From Aphelidium insulamus (taxonomy: Eukaryota; Aphelidiomycota; Aphelidea; Aphelidiaceae): 64,000 nucleotides of DNA. Below, piece by piece: positions 46,401 through 56,691 of the stretch. A model generated the notes under the pieces. The model saw only the letters and a program-made list of their open reading frames with translations, made no database searches and was not told where the DNA came from. The position numbers and the translations under genes were made by a program. The stretch lies in contig JAZDSV010000001.1 of the NCBI GenBank assembly GCA_036784855.1, positions 558,001 to 622,000 of the forward strand, read 5' to 3'. The stretch's first letter is position 1. Each line of letters opens with the position of its first letter.

Positions 46401-48481
46401 CACTGCGATTGGAGCAGGCTCGGTCCCGGACAGCGCCACAGCCGGGCCTGTCAATCTATCGCCACTGGAATTTCAACTGCGCGATATTTGGTCACAAACT
46501 CTGTTTCCAACAACGGCTGGCTCGGAAAAGCAGCGCTTAATCGGTGTTGACGAGAACTTTTTTGACGCTGGAGGCCACTCAATTATCGCCACCAGGCTCA
46601 TATTTCAGGTTGCGTTAAATTTTTTCATCCTTGAAATTTTACCTTTAACACGCTTTCCAGATTCGTAAACGACTCAAGGTCCCCGCGGATGCGATTCCCC
46701 TCAATTTGCTTTTTAGCTGCCCCACCGTGCGATCCATGGCTGCGGAAATTGAAAAATTTGTGAATTTCGGCGTGGTCGAGAAGCGTGATAGACAAGATGA
46801 CTCGGTACCTGTCTCAACAGCAAATGACTCGGACAAAACACTTGTCGATTTGACATCTGAAGTGCAGCTTGATGACAGCATCAGACCTCGCCCCGGGCAG
46901 AAGCTAGTGTTTGAACTGCCGGAAATTCAAGGTACTCTGCCCGGTTCTTTCGAGCCAAAGTCAATATTTCTTACGGGAGCCACTGGTTTTCTTGGCGCTT
47001 TCATTTTGAATGACTTGTTGGTGACGTTTCCGCGTGCAGTTGTGCACTGCTTGGTCCGAGCAAAGACGCAGGACGCGGGATGGACCAGGCTGGAGAAGAA
47101 TATGATTGCGCATCACTTGTGGCGTGAAGGTTCCGCACGTAGTGATGTGCTCAAGGACTTGAAGTCACGGACGCGAATTGTACTCGGCGATCTGGCGTTG
47201 CCGTACTTTGGCGTCGGTGCCGACAACGACAGCAATTCCGATCTGCCTGCAGACTTTGTGCAGCTGGCAGATTCGATCGACTGTGTTGTGCACAATGGGG
47301 CACTTGTGCACTGGGTGTATCCTTACGCCAAGCTCAAACCGGCGAATGTTGGTGGTACCGTCGAAGCGTTGCGGCTATGCGTGACAGGAAAGTACGTTAA
47401 GCCGCTTCATTTTGTCTCGTCGACGTCAGTGCTGGACACGCCGCACTACACGGAGCAGCGGTTCACCAGTGTACTCGAGAGCGACGACTTGGAAGGCAGT
47501 AGGCATGGACTGAAGAGTGGATACGGACAAAGCAAGTGGGTTGCCGAGAAAATCCTGGAGCTTGCAGCCACAAGAGGTCCAGCCAATGGGGCCGAAGGTC
47601 CTGTGGGAGTACCCGTGACCGTCATACGTCCCGGCTACATTCTGGGCGACTCGCGAACTGGCGTCACCAACACGGACGACTTTATTTGGCGCCTTGTGAA
47701 GGGCTGTCTGGAGCTGGGCCAAGTTCCCGTCATGATCAATGTAGTGAATGCAGTGCCGGTGGACTACTGCGCCAAGATCGTGAGCTGCGTGGTGCAAAAG
47801 GGCGCGGCAGCTATCAAGCGTGGAGTGTTTCATGTGTGGAATCCACAGCGAATCCGCTTCTGCGACATCTGGGACTCGATGGTGGAGTATGGCGGGAGTG
47901 CCGCGAAAAATGGTATTCGTGGTGGCTGCACGGACGAAGGACATACTGAGGAACCGTGGAATTTGCAATACTGTCCATATCTGGAATGGCGGGACGCACT
48001 CAGCGAACGCACACTTGCCACTGATGACCACGCGCTGTACCCGCTGTTGCACTTTGTTCTGGACGACTTGCCCACCTCCACAAAGTCTCCGGCGCTGGAC
48101 TGGAAGAATTCGCGCTGGGCCCTTGAAGGCAGCGGTGTACGGTGCAGAGCTCTAGTGCGAAATCCCGCACGTAGATCTAGTCCGCGAAAGAGGTCGGGCG
48201 CTGCGGGATCACTGCACGGGCGCACTTCAAGCGGGCGTGGGACGCTCGTGACCCAAGTGTCCAACCTCAGCATGGCGGGAAGTGACGGCGCTGGCTCTGA
48301 AGACGATGTGACGCCGATGGAGGACAATGATGAGGAGGGCGATGGACAGGGGCCGCTGATGGAACGTTACTTTGACTACTTGTGCACGGTGGGATTCCTG
48401 CAGTGGCCGGCACACCGACGCCCTGCAAATGCATCGGAGACTGCTTCAGCCGACGCTATAATCACCCGTTCAAAGGGTTGA
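43487..48481 (+). CDS. LYS2: L-2-aminoadipate reductase
   Basis: Eleven exons: 43487-43618, 43669-44055, 44108-44233, 44283-44463, 44505-44696, 44757-45218, 45271-45537, 45581-45997, 46041-46283, 46328-46608, 46661-48481; 1502 residues (yeast 1392). Domains: a condensation-like N-terminus with LPTDYPRP, an adenylation domain ([28 protein letters not shown]), a carrier domain with GGHSIIATR whose Ser near 884 takes phosphopantetheine, and an NADPH reductase domain ([12 protein letters not shown] near 1000, [12 protein letters not shown]). It reduces alpha-aminoadipate to the semialdehyde in the fungal lysine pathway. Intron 5 needs a GC donor (GCATGT) to give SVI-DPQYPP. A Ser/Arg-rich then acidic insert of about 80 residues precedes the usual C-terminal [14 protein letters not shown]. 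Confidence 0.96.
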
Positions 48482-48542
48482 GCTCCACCATGAGAGCTGG
48501 ACAGAGTACATATAACCGCTCTAATTGTGTGTTCTGTAACTG

Positions 48543-49582
48543 TCAGCGAGCCAGTTGAGCCATCTCCGCCACGGACAATGTGTCAACGGCGTTTTCCACG
48601 TCGGCATCCTGAGCTGCTATCCAGTCTAGTATTGCCTCGGACACTGTGTCAACGCTAAGTGGCTGCGCGGGTGGCGGTGGCAGTACTTGGCGGAGCGCTT
48701 GTGGCGCCAGATTGTGTTTGACGCAGCGCATTGTTTGCAGCACGGCAGCCACTTGTAGAGTGGCCGGCACACTATCAGAGTACATGACCCCTACACGCAA
48801 ATTACATATAAGAGTACACGCGTACACACATGTTTCTACATATGTATATATATATAGGTATCCAAGGTACCTACCGGGGCGCACAATAAGCCGCGACGGA
48901 GGCACGCGAGGCTGCTTATCAGCGGTGCCGACAATGCGGTCAAATACTCGAGGTTCACTGGCAGTGCGCACAAAGCGCTCAGCGGCATACTTGGAAGTCC
49001 AGTACCGTCGGTCGAGCACATACTTGCCGGGGAAAGGCACCAAGTCCTCTGCCGCAGATACAACCGTGAATGAGCGTACATTTGGCATTTGGAGCGACGC
49101 AAGGGCCAGCGATGCGTAGACTGCCCACACCGACATGGTAAGCTACGCGAGACCATAAAGAGTGCACGTAGAAACGTACCGGTGTCTCGATTAACGCGCT
49201 CGTACGTGGAACCAGTATCGTGGCCGGCGATGCTTGAGCTGCCCTTGCCCAGGAGTCGCTTGTATACGCTGGACTCTAGCAGTGTGCCCGCTGTGTGCAC
49301 AACGTCCGTCACCCGGGACAACACAGGTAATATATCTGGGCGCTCGCACGCACGATACTCGTATAGAGACGCAGTAGATGGCGTGGCATTATCCGTGGAT
49401 GGCGTACGAGATTCCAAGCAGTCCAGAATGTCCATCTGGAGGGATTCCACGCCACCGCCAGAGTCACCTGCAGGTGCACGTCTACTGAGTGCTATGGCAC
49501 CCCATCCACGCTTCACGGCATGGCGCAGTAACCGCGACCCCAGCATTCCCGTGCCGCCCACAACCAGCACCGTGCGCGTCAT
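48543..49582 (-). CDS. COQ11-like NAD(P)-binding atypical short-chain dehydrogenase
   Basis: Exons 49582-49180, 49120-48875 and 48790-48543 give 298 residues. The Rossmann start VLVVGGTGMLGSRLLRHAV, TDVVHTAGTLL and the central SAAEDLVPFPGKYVLDRRYWTSKYAAERFV match the atypical SDR group containing yeast Coq11 and complex I subunit NDUFA9. RLIVRPGVMYSDS across intron 2 is also family-like. Coq11 modulates the coenzyme Q biosynthetic complex in mitochondria. The catalytic Tyr-x3-Lys pair of classical SDRs is not clearly kept, as is usual in this group. A CCAATCA lies about 90 bp upstream of the start. LYS2 converges 61 bp from the 3' end. Confidence 0.78.
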
Positions 49583-49802
49583 CGCGTATTCAATGGTGTT
49601 ACAAGGAGTCAATACCGTCTGTTTACACTTCAACCAGCCGTCCATACCGTGAAAAAGCTTTCAACCACGTCAACCAATCAGTAATAGTACTGTACTACTG
49701 ACTGACTGTACTTGACTGTAACTACATATTTATGTATGCACGCATGCATAAAGCCACGATAAAACAGAAATATATTTGGCTGAATGTGTGCGTGTATAAA
49801 CA

Positions 49803-50519
49803 TTAATCTTGCAGGGTGAGAAACTTGCTGCGGTACAGCGACTTGAGCACCACCTCTTTCACACCGTTGGGCGGTTCCGGCACCTCGACGCACGTATCAA
49901 ATGGCTGCGGCGGCAAGAACTGCTCGTCGGGCACCTCGCGCTCAAAGTCATGCAGATTGAGCGTGGCGTCCATCTCGCTGTCTGTCAGACGGATGTAGTT
50001 GCGCGTCGCGTGGTCCACAAAGATCTCGTTGTTGGACTCGTCCTTGAACAGGCTGTAAACGCCCACATATCTGTCCAGCACCAGCCCGTCCAATTCTACA
50101 GTCTCCTTATACTACATCATGAGTTAGCATCAATGAGAAGGTTCAAGTTAGTGTCTCATACCTCGACATCGCGGAATATATCAACATTGGTCTCCACGGA
50201 CCAGCGCAGGCACAGTGGCACACCCGCTGTGAAAAAGTATGTGGCGTCCTAAAAGATAAGTTACTATAACACATACAAGTAGTGTACATACCTTCTCCAC
50301 GAAGATGCTATGCGCTTCTTCAATGTCGATACGAACATGTCCCTCCTCAATGTCAAATGCAAGTTCTCCCACCGATGCGTCTCCATTAACCGAGTAGCTG
50401 GCCTTGAACTGCGGCTCGTGCGGGAATTCGATTGGCTGTTCCAAAGGCGCTGCTTGGCCTGTCACGGCGAGTGCCACGCATGCCGCCAACGAGCACCAGT
50501 TATTGTTCATCATCATCAT
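49803..50519 (-). CDS. Secreted beta-rich protein, LolA/ependymin-like pattern, unknown function
   Basis: Exons 50519-50292, 50248-50162 and 50111-49803 give 207 residues. After the start (four ATG codons in a row) a signal peptide NWCSLAACVALAVTGQAA is evident. The mature part alternates short beta-type stretches: FKASYSVNG, VRIDIEEAHSIFVEK, ATYFFTAGVPLCLRW, LDRYVGVYSLFKDE and NYIRLTDSEM, then a Pro-rich end with FDTCVEVPEP. Two cysteines in the mature part could pair. This pattern recalls eukaryotic LolA-like or ependymin-related secreted proteins, which bind lipids, but I cannot assign a family firmly. Confidence 0.6.
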
Positions 50520-51273
50520 CGTATTAATCAGTATTGCAAGTGGAATTGTAGGAGACTGTTTGCGGGTGTGGGTGGGGTTGTAGGCGGTTGTAGGCGGCTG
50601 TATTGTAGGTGCAGTATAGGAGGAAATCTCCGCCCTGAGAACTGAGGCTTAAGTATCTTGGCACCGTGGGTCATCGGGAGATCGATGAGTCAGCGAGATT
50701 TCGTCGATGAATCACTTTGCAGTGACGTTGGTGGCGTGCCTAAATGCATCTTATATGTAAATTGTATATATCGGTACAGCTTGGATGACGATAAGGGCGG
50801 AGTCAGCGGAGCGCCATTTCGTCATATGCGTGTTGACAACGCACGTGCCTTGCTATCTCGTCACGATAATGCAGATCTTTCCACTCACGCATTCCACTTC
50901 TGCTTCACATCCCCGCACTACATGTGATTTTCATTGCATTATGATCTGGCGGTCATACTAGTATTAGTTTGTATACACATATTTACATAGTGATGGAGAG
51001 AAAATCAGATAGGAGCGAAAGAATTTTGATCTTCACTTTTAAATTCAGAGTGAACTATGTAAATCAGTCATCACTTTTTCTCTCCACCACAGCTTTCGGT
51101 GGTACGGTTGAAGAGGTCACGCAGTGCTGCATGGCTGCATAGCTGCGCGACCGGCACACAACTTGAGCGCGCATATGTATTTAGAAGTAAGTGAAGAACG
51201 CTGATAGTGATCGCGTTTTTATTTCTTTGGGTTAAGGTTGCAGTAACCTTAATCATTGTCCCACCAATACATC
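50520..51273. other. Intergenic region, 754 bp, with inverted repeats
   Basis: The longest gene-free stretch I found. Short frames are open, but none looks like protein. It carries the inverted repeat at 50980-51087 and TGTAGGCGG tandem copies near 50578-50600. Confidence 0.6.
50980..51087. repeat. Compound inverted repeat, possible miniature element
   Basis: ATTTACATAGT at 50980-50990 is matched by its exact reverse complement at 51054-51064. Directly inside and outside these arms, TGGAGAGAAAA (about 50993-51003) pairs with TTTTCTCTCCA (about 51075-51085). The two pairs interlock rather than nest, so they could form alternative hairpins or reflect insertion of a small element. Confidence 0.6.
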
Positions 51274-52743
51274 ATGTCACACGGCTGGCGACGACGGCAA
51301 GAACGCCTGGCAGACGACGCCGGCATATCGTCGCCGCTTCAAACGCTATTCAGGCGGACAACCAGTAAAGTCGGCAACGAGACATCACTGAAACGTGCAG
51401 CCGACTGCGGTTTCGAGAGTGGCGGCGATAGTGATGAGTACGACAGTGATACACCGGCAGTTGTTCCACGGCACGAACCGCCGGACCACACCGCAACTCG
51501 ATGCGGCATGACCCCGTTACGAGTGTACGCTGCGCATTCACGAGCTGCTCAGCAATCGCTTCTCTTTGCCAACCAGCTCTATCGGCCATGTCACTCATCG
51601 CCGATAAAGAAGCTGCGACGGTGCCTGGCCCCGCTGTCTTCGAATACTACTATCGCAACAGATAGCCTGCAGTCCAAGGATAATACTGGTTATGATAGCG
51701 GGCCCGAGCCTGAGTCCGACGGCGACGATACGGAAAATCAGGCACCGATTTGTTGTGACAGTCCGCCAACTAGTGCATTGTGCTGCAACCCAACCGACTT
51801 GGATGGTAGTAACGCCGAGACGCCCGCAGAAGCAGCATCTGACATATATGCATCGACCGAGTGGTTGTCGGGCTCCGAGAGCGGCGATGAAGTGACTGCG
51901 CCGATGCTGAAGAATTGCCCGCTCAGCCTGCAGCGCCGCAAGCCGGATGCAAAGGCCAAAAAGCCCCGCCGGCACAAGAAGCGATACAAGATTGACCAGG
52001 GACTGTCTGTGCTGCATTACGGGGCCGAACTAACCGACACGGGTCTGCTGCGTAAACGCTTTGAATCGCAACAGCGACTCGCGCAGAACTTTGAATCCAT
52101 CTTTGAAAAGTACAGTCACGCGTTTGACGAGGAGGGCGACATCATTGACTTTGAGACGGGCGAACTGCTGGTGGATAATGGATTTCTACGGCGACTGGAT
52201 GCCAGCTCGATGCCGTGGCGCAAAGACGATTTCTGCTTTGCCGATAGCGACAACTCCGATGTCGAGTCGCTGGATGCTATCACTGACAAGCAAGACGCCA
52301 TTGTAACTGATAGTACTCCGACTAAAATTGACGATATTGCGGACAGCACTTTTTTTAAGCGCGAGGCAGTGGCTGACGATTGCTGCACGAAACAAGAGGC
52401 CTTGGAGACTGCTGTGAATGCACACATTGAAGATGTGTCGGATAATGGCGAGGGCCAGAGGATAATTATTAAAGAATCAGAAGCTCCGATTATCGTCGCT
52501 CTAGAGAGCGGCGATGACTGTCGACACGATGCCAACGGATGCGACAGCGACATAGATGCCGATACAGTCCACCACGGCGACGCATTATCACCCATAATAC
52601 CGTCGCCGGACTTGCGCTCAAGCGACGCGGAAGATGCACAGTGCAGCATTGTTGCCTCGATCTCGCAGTGGAGTGAAGCGCAATCGGCGCTTGCAGGCGG
52701 AACCCCGCGCAGTTTTAACGAGTTTCTCAACAGTACTATATAG
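51274..52743 (+). CDS. Scm3/HJURP-like CENP-A chaperone
   Basis: Intronless, 489 residues. Most of the protein is acidic and low in complexity, but residues about 265-320 contain FESIFEKYSHAFDEEGDIIDFETGELLVDNGFLRRLD. This matches the second Scm3-family motif, in which an aromatic and acidic helix is followed by GDxIDxxTGExxVDNGxLRxL. A basic patch (KKPRRHKKRYKID) lies just before it, and two short basic segments lie near the N-terminus. Scm3/HJURP deposits the centromeric histone H3 variant, which would suggest a point of contact with kinetochore assembly. I do not see the heart of the N-terminal CENP-A-binding helix, so the assignment rests on this one motif. The tubulin-ligase-like gene converges 24 bp downstream. 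Confidence 0.65.
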   Translation: MSHGWRRRQERLADDAGISSPLQTLFRRTTSKVGNETSLKRAADCGFESGGDSDEYDSDTPAVVPRHEPPDHTATRCGMTPLRVYAAHSRAAQQSLLFANQLYRPCHSSPIKKLRRCLAPLSSNTTIATDSLQSKDNTGYDSGPEPESDGDDTENQAPICCDSPPTSALCCNPTDLDGSNAETPAEAASDIYASTEWLSGSESGDEVTAPMLKNCPLSLQRRKPDAKAKKPRRHKKRYKIDQGLSVLHYGAELTDTGLLRKRFESQQRLAQNFESIFEKYSHAFDEEGDIIDFETGELLVDNGFLRRLDASSMPWRKDDFCFADSDNSDVESLDAITDKQDAIVTDSTPTKIDDIADSTFFKREAVADDCCTKQEALETAVNAHIEDVSDNGEGQRIIIKESEAPIIVALESGDDCRHDANGCDSDIDADTVHHGDALSPIIPSPDLRSSDAEDAQCSIVASISQWSEAQSALAGGTPRSFNEFLNSTI

Positions 52744-52767
52744 AGTAACGTGCATCAATATCAATAT

Positions 52768-54147
52768 CTAATTTGTCTTTGGCGGCCGCATATTCGAGTG
52801 AACCAAGTGAAAGTTGCCCTCGCCAATGCATGTAACGTTTTCCACTTGGCTTTTCAACAACGCGACATGAACAGTCTGACGGAATAACCTGTCGATGATT
52901 CCTCCCAGCTGTGCGCCAGTCTGCTTGAAATCTGGGCAGCTTTAAAGAGACTGGAATAATAATCAGCTGAACATACCCGGGAAGGCGTTGGCCTCCAGAA
53001 AGTGCACGCAGTACGCCTCATCAACTACGAAATCCAGACCAAACAGTTCAAAAGCGTTCGGAAGCGGCTGGAACATGGTCGCCTCCGAGGCAGCGGCTGC
53101 AAACACTTCAGCAGTGACCGACTTGATCTGCTCAAAGACGGACTGCCAGCGAGGTGATGCTGTGCCGGCCACGCCGTCGCCATCTAGCAGACTCCAGAAC
53201 GGCATCACGGCATCCGACATGGAAGCACCGTCACCGCTCTGATCATCATCGCACTGCAGACACGTGTTGGTGAGGTGGACGAGCATGTCTGCGGTGTCTG
53301 CCATGCTGTAGGGCCGCAACGAAAACAGCGCCAGTATCTCGTCAAACACGTACACCGACAGCGCACCCACGGCCAGCACGTAGACACGCAGGTGAAACTT
53401 GCGGTTGCCGTGCGCCGCCAGCAGCAACGGCCGTGCAATATACTCTTGCAGCACCCACTCGCGCACAAACGAGAACTGTGCCATATCGCACTTGCCATCA
53501 TTGCTATCGTTGCTTTCATTGTCACCATTATCACTGTCTGCTTCATCATCATCATCACTGTCGCCCATGGAATCGCTGTATATGCGCTCAAAGGTGTCGG
53601 CCAGGGAGGCCAGGCGCGAAAACAGTACAATGCCGGCGCCCTTGTTGGCCATGGACGGCTTGAGCACGAACCACTTTTCTTCATCCTCACCAGCAGCAGC
53701 ACACTGTTCATTGGCCAGCAGCGCGTCACGCACCTCAAACGCGTCACTGAGCGCCTCGTCCAGGTACTCGGGATGGTCCAGCTCCAGGATGGCGGTGTGC
53801 GGCACGTGGCGATGGAGCACACTGTGCGGCCGCTTGGTGCACCATTTGTGCAGCGTGTGTGCCAGCTGGGCCTTGCGAATGAGGGCCTTGCGTATGCAGT
53901 ACGTGTTGGCAGTGGGTCGACTGCACAGCGGCACCGTGTGGTCGGCTACGCGGTGCCACGGAATCTCCTCATACTCCATCCAGTACACAGTGGCAGCGCT
54001 GTCAACAGAGCCAACGCCATCAGCACCACCATCACCACCACAAGTAGATATCACCTGGAACTGTCCAGGAAAGGCAAGCAGGGCGGCCACGACGCGCTTC
54101 TGCGTGTACTCGTCGTCCATGCGGACCAGAACGCGTCGCGCGATCAT
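52768..54147 (-). CDS. Tubulin-tyrosine-ligase-like (ATP-grasp) protein
   Basis: Exons 54147-52977 and 52931-52768 give 444 residues. The ATP-grasp fold shows WFVLKPSMANKGAGIVLFSR, with the ATP-binding Lys and Gly loop, VLQEYIARPLLLAAHGNRKFHLRVYVL, LVHLTNTCLQCD and the metal-binding FELFGLDFVVDE then FLEANAFPD. Lys, Arg and the final Glu-Asn pair expected for catalysis are present. An acidic insert (GDSDDDDEADSDNGDNE) lies between strands. The exon 2 join gives NAFPDFKQTG, as in the family. In animals TTLL enzymes modify tubulin tails; fungal members include yeast Pby1. Which substrate it has cannot be read here. A role on axonemal tubulin would fit a flagellate but is inference. Confidence 0.85.
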
Positions 54148-54536
54148 GTTGCTGTTTAAATGTTTTCCTTCACAGAGCTCACAGTATTATTGCTGTCCAA
54201 GTTTCTGCGTGCCAGAGTGCTCTGCTGTATGTAGTGCCTGTCTGCCACACTGGTATTTATAGTGACATGGGTGCTGTATCATGGACCTATCTATCATGGA
54301 TATCTATGATAGTCCACGAGCGACTTGCTTATGTCGAAGAGCTGCCAGCTTTTGCCGGCATTGATTGCTGCCCTCAATAACATCAATGCATCAACACATG
54401 TGTGACAGTGCCGTGACTGCGCTTGATGCTGACACTGCGCCGCGTCACCGCAACACCTGATGCCAACACATTCTGACGAGGGTGTGCACTTCACACTTTC
54501 ACGTCACTCCCATCTCAAGCTTCCATTTGGCCGTTG
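54148..54536. other. Intergenic region, 389 bp
   Basis: Between the divergent tubulin-ligase-like gene and the 54.5-kb gene. It contains short palindromic ATCATGGA/TCTATGATAG repeats near 54280-54310. No coding frame is recognised. Confidence 0.5.
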
Positions 54537-55129
54537 ATGGAAACACCGCCACCGCCCTATACACCACCGGCACCAAATGCCCGCATTGGTCGCGGCAATG
54601 CCGACGTGCCCCCAGAAATCGTCTCTTCCATCCCGCTCACGGCAGCCGACGAACAGATGATACGCTCACTGGTGGCGCAGTCTGGCGCTGGTGGCTCAGC
54701 ATCATCATCATCGGCATCATCACCATTATCAAGCGGCGGCCGTAACACGCCTGTCGTGTCTCCTGTTCACAGTGCATCCAACACTCCGTCAACTGCACCC
54801 ACGGCCCCGAAACAATCAGGAGGCGCGCGTATCCGCCGTCGCAACAACCGCACGGATGCCGCGTTCCTGGCCACACCGGATCCCTCCACGACGACGAGTA
54901 CAGCAAATGCCGCCAGCCCACCATCACACCACCAACCAGTCGCTGGGAGCGCCTGAAGCAAAAGTTGAAACGGCGCCATCGCAACAATCAGCAGCACCAC
55001 CACGACGACCACTACTATGACAGCGACGAGTTCTACCACTCGATCGGCGTGGTGGCGTGGGTGGTGCTGTACGGTCTGCTGGTGGCCGTGTGTGTCACGC
55101 TCCTCGTCGGGCTTATTATCCTCATCTGA
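54537..55129 (+). CDS. Probable tail-anchored low-complexity membrane protein, splicing unresolved
   Basis: Two frames seem to belong together. The first starts METPPPPYTPPAPNARIG, includes VPPEIVSSIPLTAADEQMIRSL, and becomes Ser/Gly/Pro-rich with a basic ARIRRRNNR. The second, in another frame near the 3' end, reads WERLKQKLKRRHR, a His/Asp-rich stretch, then a hydrophobic helix VVAWVVLYGLLVAVCVTLLVGL directly before the stop at 55127-55129, typical of a tail anchor. A connecting intron must lie between about 54750 and 54935; a possible acceptor is at about 54922, but I could not fix the donor. No family is recognised. Confidence 0.45.
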
Positions 55130-55379
55130 GCTCATCTGAGCTCTGTGGACAGTGGCTGGTTGCACTTCATACATGGAATGTTCTCCAAGTGTTTAGCCAT
55201 CTGTCTCTGAAGCTTCTACATAGTCAGCATTTTTGGGATATCTTGCAGTGTGCCAGTGTCGGCGGCTCAGCTGTATCTATGAGACAGCCATACATATGTA
55301 ACACACTCGCACACACACCTACCAACAGCTACAACAGCACTACACACACCACATAGTATATCTGCACATATACATACAT

Positions 55380-56500
55380 ATGTCAGACAAGGAGCTGCGA
55401 CAGATCCGCCACCACACCAGCACATTTCTGCGAGAGTTGCGGCAGGCCAGGCTCCGGTCCGCGACTCCAACCACTCCGTCTGCGCCACGCCCCAACACAC
55501 TGCCACTGTCACAGCCACAGTTGTCGTCGTCGTCACTGCGGTCTCGGTCCACACGGCGCCATCCAGCTGCCGATATACATGTGCCGCCACACCCGCCATC
55601 GACAACGCCCAGACAGCATCGCCACACAGGATTATCCACCAGCACGTCGCCCGTCAAGGAGGAAGACTTCTCCGTGGGTGGTTCGTACTGTGCACGGCGC
55701 CAACTGCAGCGCGACCTCTCGCCACTGCGCAACCAGCCACAACTCCCCGACCCGCGCCCATTTGGCTTTCATAGCGGCAATCGGCGACGGCCGGATGAAC
55801 TGTATACTCTGGCCCGCGGACATATTGCTGATGATGATCAAGCCAATGTGGATGATGAAGATTTTCTCGCCTCGTTGGCCAAGTTCCGCAGCGAGCACGC
55901 GGCGCTGTGCCAGCATACACCGCACGGCACCGCGGCCATTTCTCCCATCAAGCCATCTGTGAATGTTGTAACTGACGGAGATGCACCTGAACTGGCCGTC
56001 GACCCGGGCTACTGTATGTTCCTCCGCACACACCTAGTTCCTGCATATTGATTGCCCTCACTCACACGGTATAGATACGGGCGGCTACTTTACGGTGAAC
56101 TCGCGATACTTTCCCGTTCATCGGCCGAACCCGTTTGCCTCAGGACAGCCATTTGACGCGGCAGATGATGCGCCTGTCAAGTGGGCCAATTATATCTCAT
56201 GCTTCATCATATTCACATTGCTCAGGGTGAGTATACCGGCCAGAGTGGTGCAGCAGACTAGGCGCACGTACACACCGAAATGCAGACGTGACTATGACCC
56301 GGGTGACAGTATCAGCCTGGGTGATCATCTGTGTCGCGGGTACGAAGTCTCGCTGGGTAGTCGATTGTCGCGGCGACGCACCTCCGAAGCTGGTACACAT
56401 CTTGACATATATGTATATCTATCTATGGATAGAAAGTTTAAATTATCAGGATCGCTGTCCTTTAAGCAGCAGTTCAGGCATTTGCGGCGCGAAGAGGTGA
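55380..56500 (+). CDS. Unrecognised protein with C-terminal membrane segment
   Basis: Exon 1 runs from 55380 to 56013; exon 2 begins at 56075. The first 200 residues are rich in Ser, Thr, Pro and Arg (MSDKELRQIRHHTSTFLREL at the start). A fold-like part follows: GYFTVNSRYFPVHRPNPFASG, then WANYISCFIIFTLLR. A further intron from about 56231 to 56315 would extend this into ISAWVIICVAGTKSRW, making one hydrophobic helix of about 24 residues, and the frame would end at 56498-56500. Without that intron another frame runs to 56538. The spliced version is favoured because the helix becomes continuous. No family is recognised. Confidence 0.45.
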
Positions 56501-56552
56501 CGCTGGAGTCTGTGCACTTTTTCGATGCATTTGAATAAGAATATAGATTAAG

Positions 56553-56556
<4 letters not shown>

Positions 56557-56584
<28 letters not shown>
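56557..56584. repeat. AT dinucleotide repeat
   Basis: About fourteen AT units, followed by GT-rich repeats near 56610-56640, downstream of the 55.4-kb gene. Confidence 0.8.
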
Positions 56585-56588
<4 letters not shown>

Positions 56589-56691
56589 GCGTGTATTTAA
56601 GTTGTAGTGTGTATCTGCAGTGTGTGTGTGCGTGTGTGTGCAGGTATACTTGTACTAGTCTAGTCTAGTGGTTTGCTGTTGTCGTCAAATG

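Noticed and set aside
50658-50927. 89-residue plus-strand ORF in the 50.5-51.3 kb gap
   Set aside because: No motif, signal peptide or codon pattern; length is expected by chance in 750 bp.
53275-54262. Two long plus-strand frames opposite the tubulin-ligase-like gene
   Set aside because: The minus-strand frame has clear ATP-grasp motifs; the plus frames are shadows with His- or Ser-rich composition.
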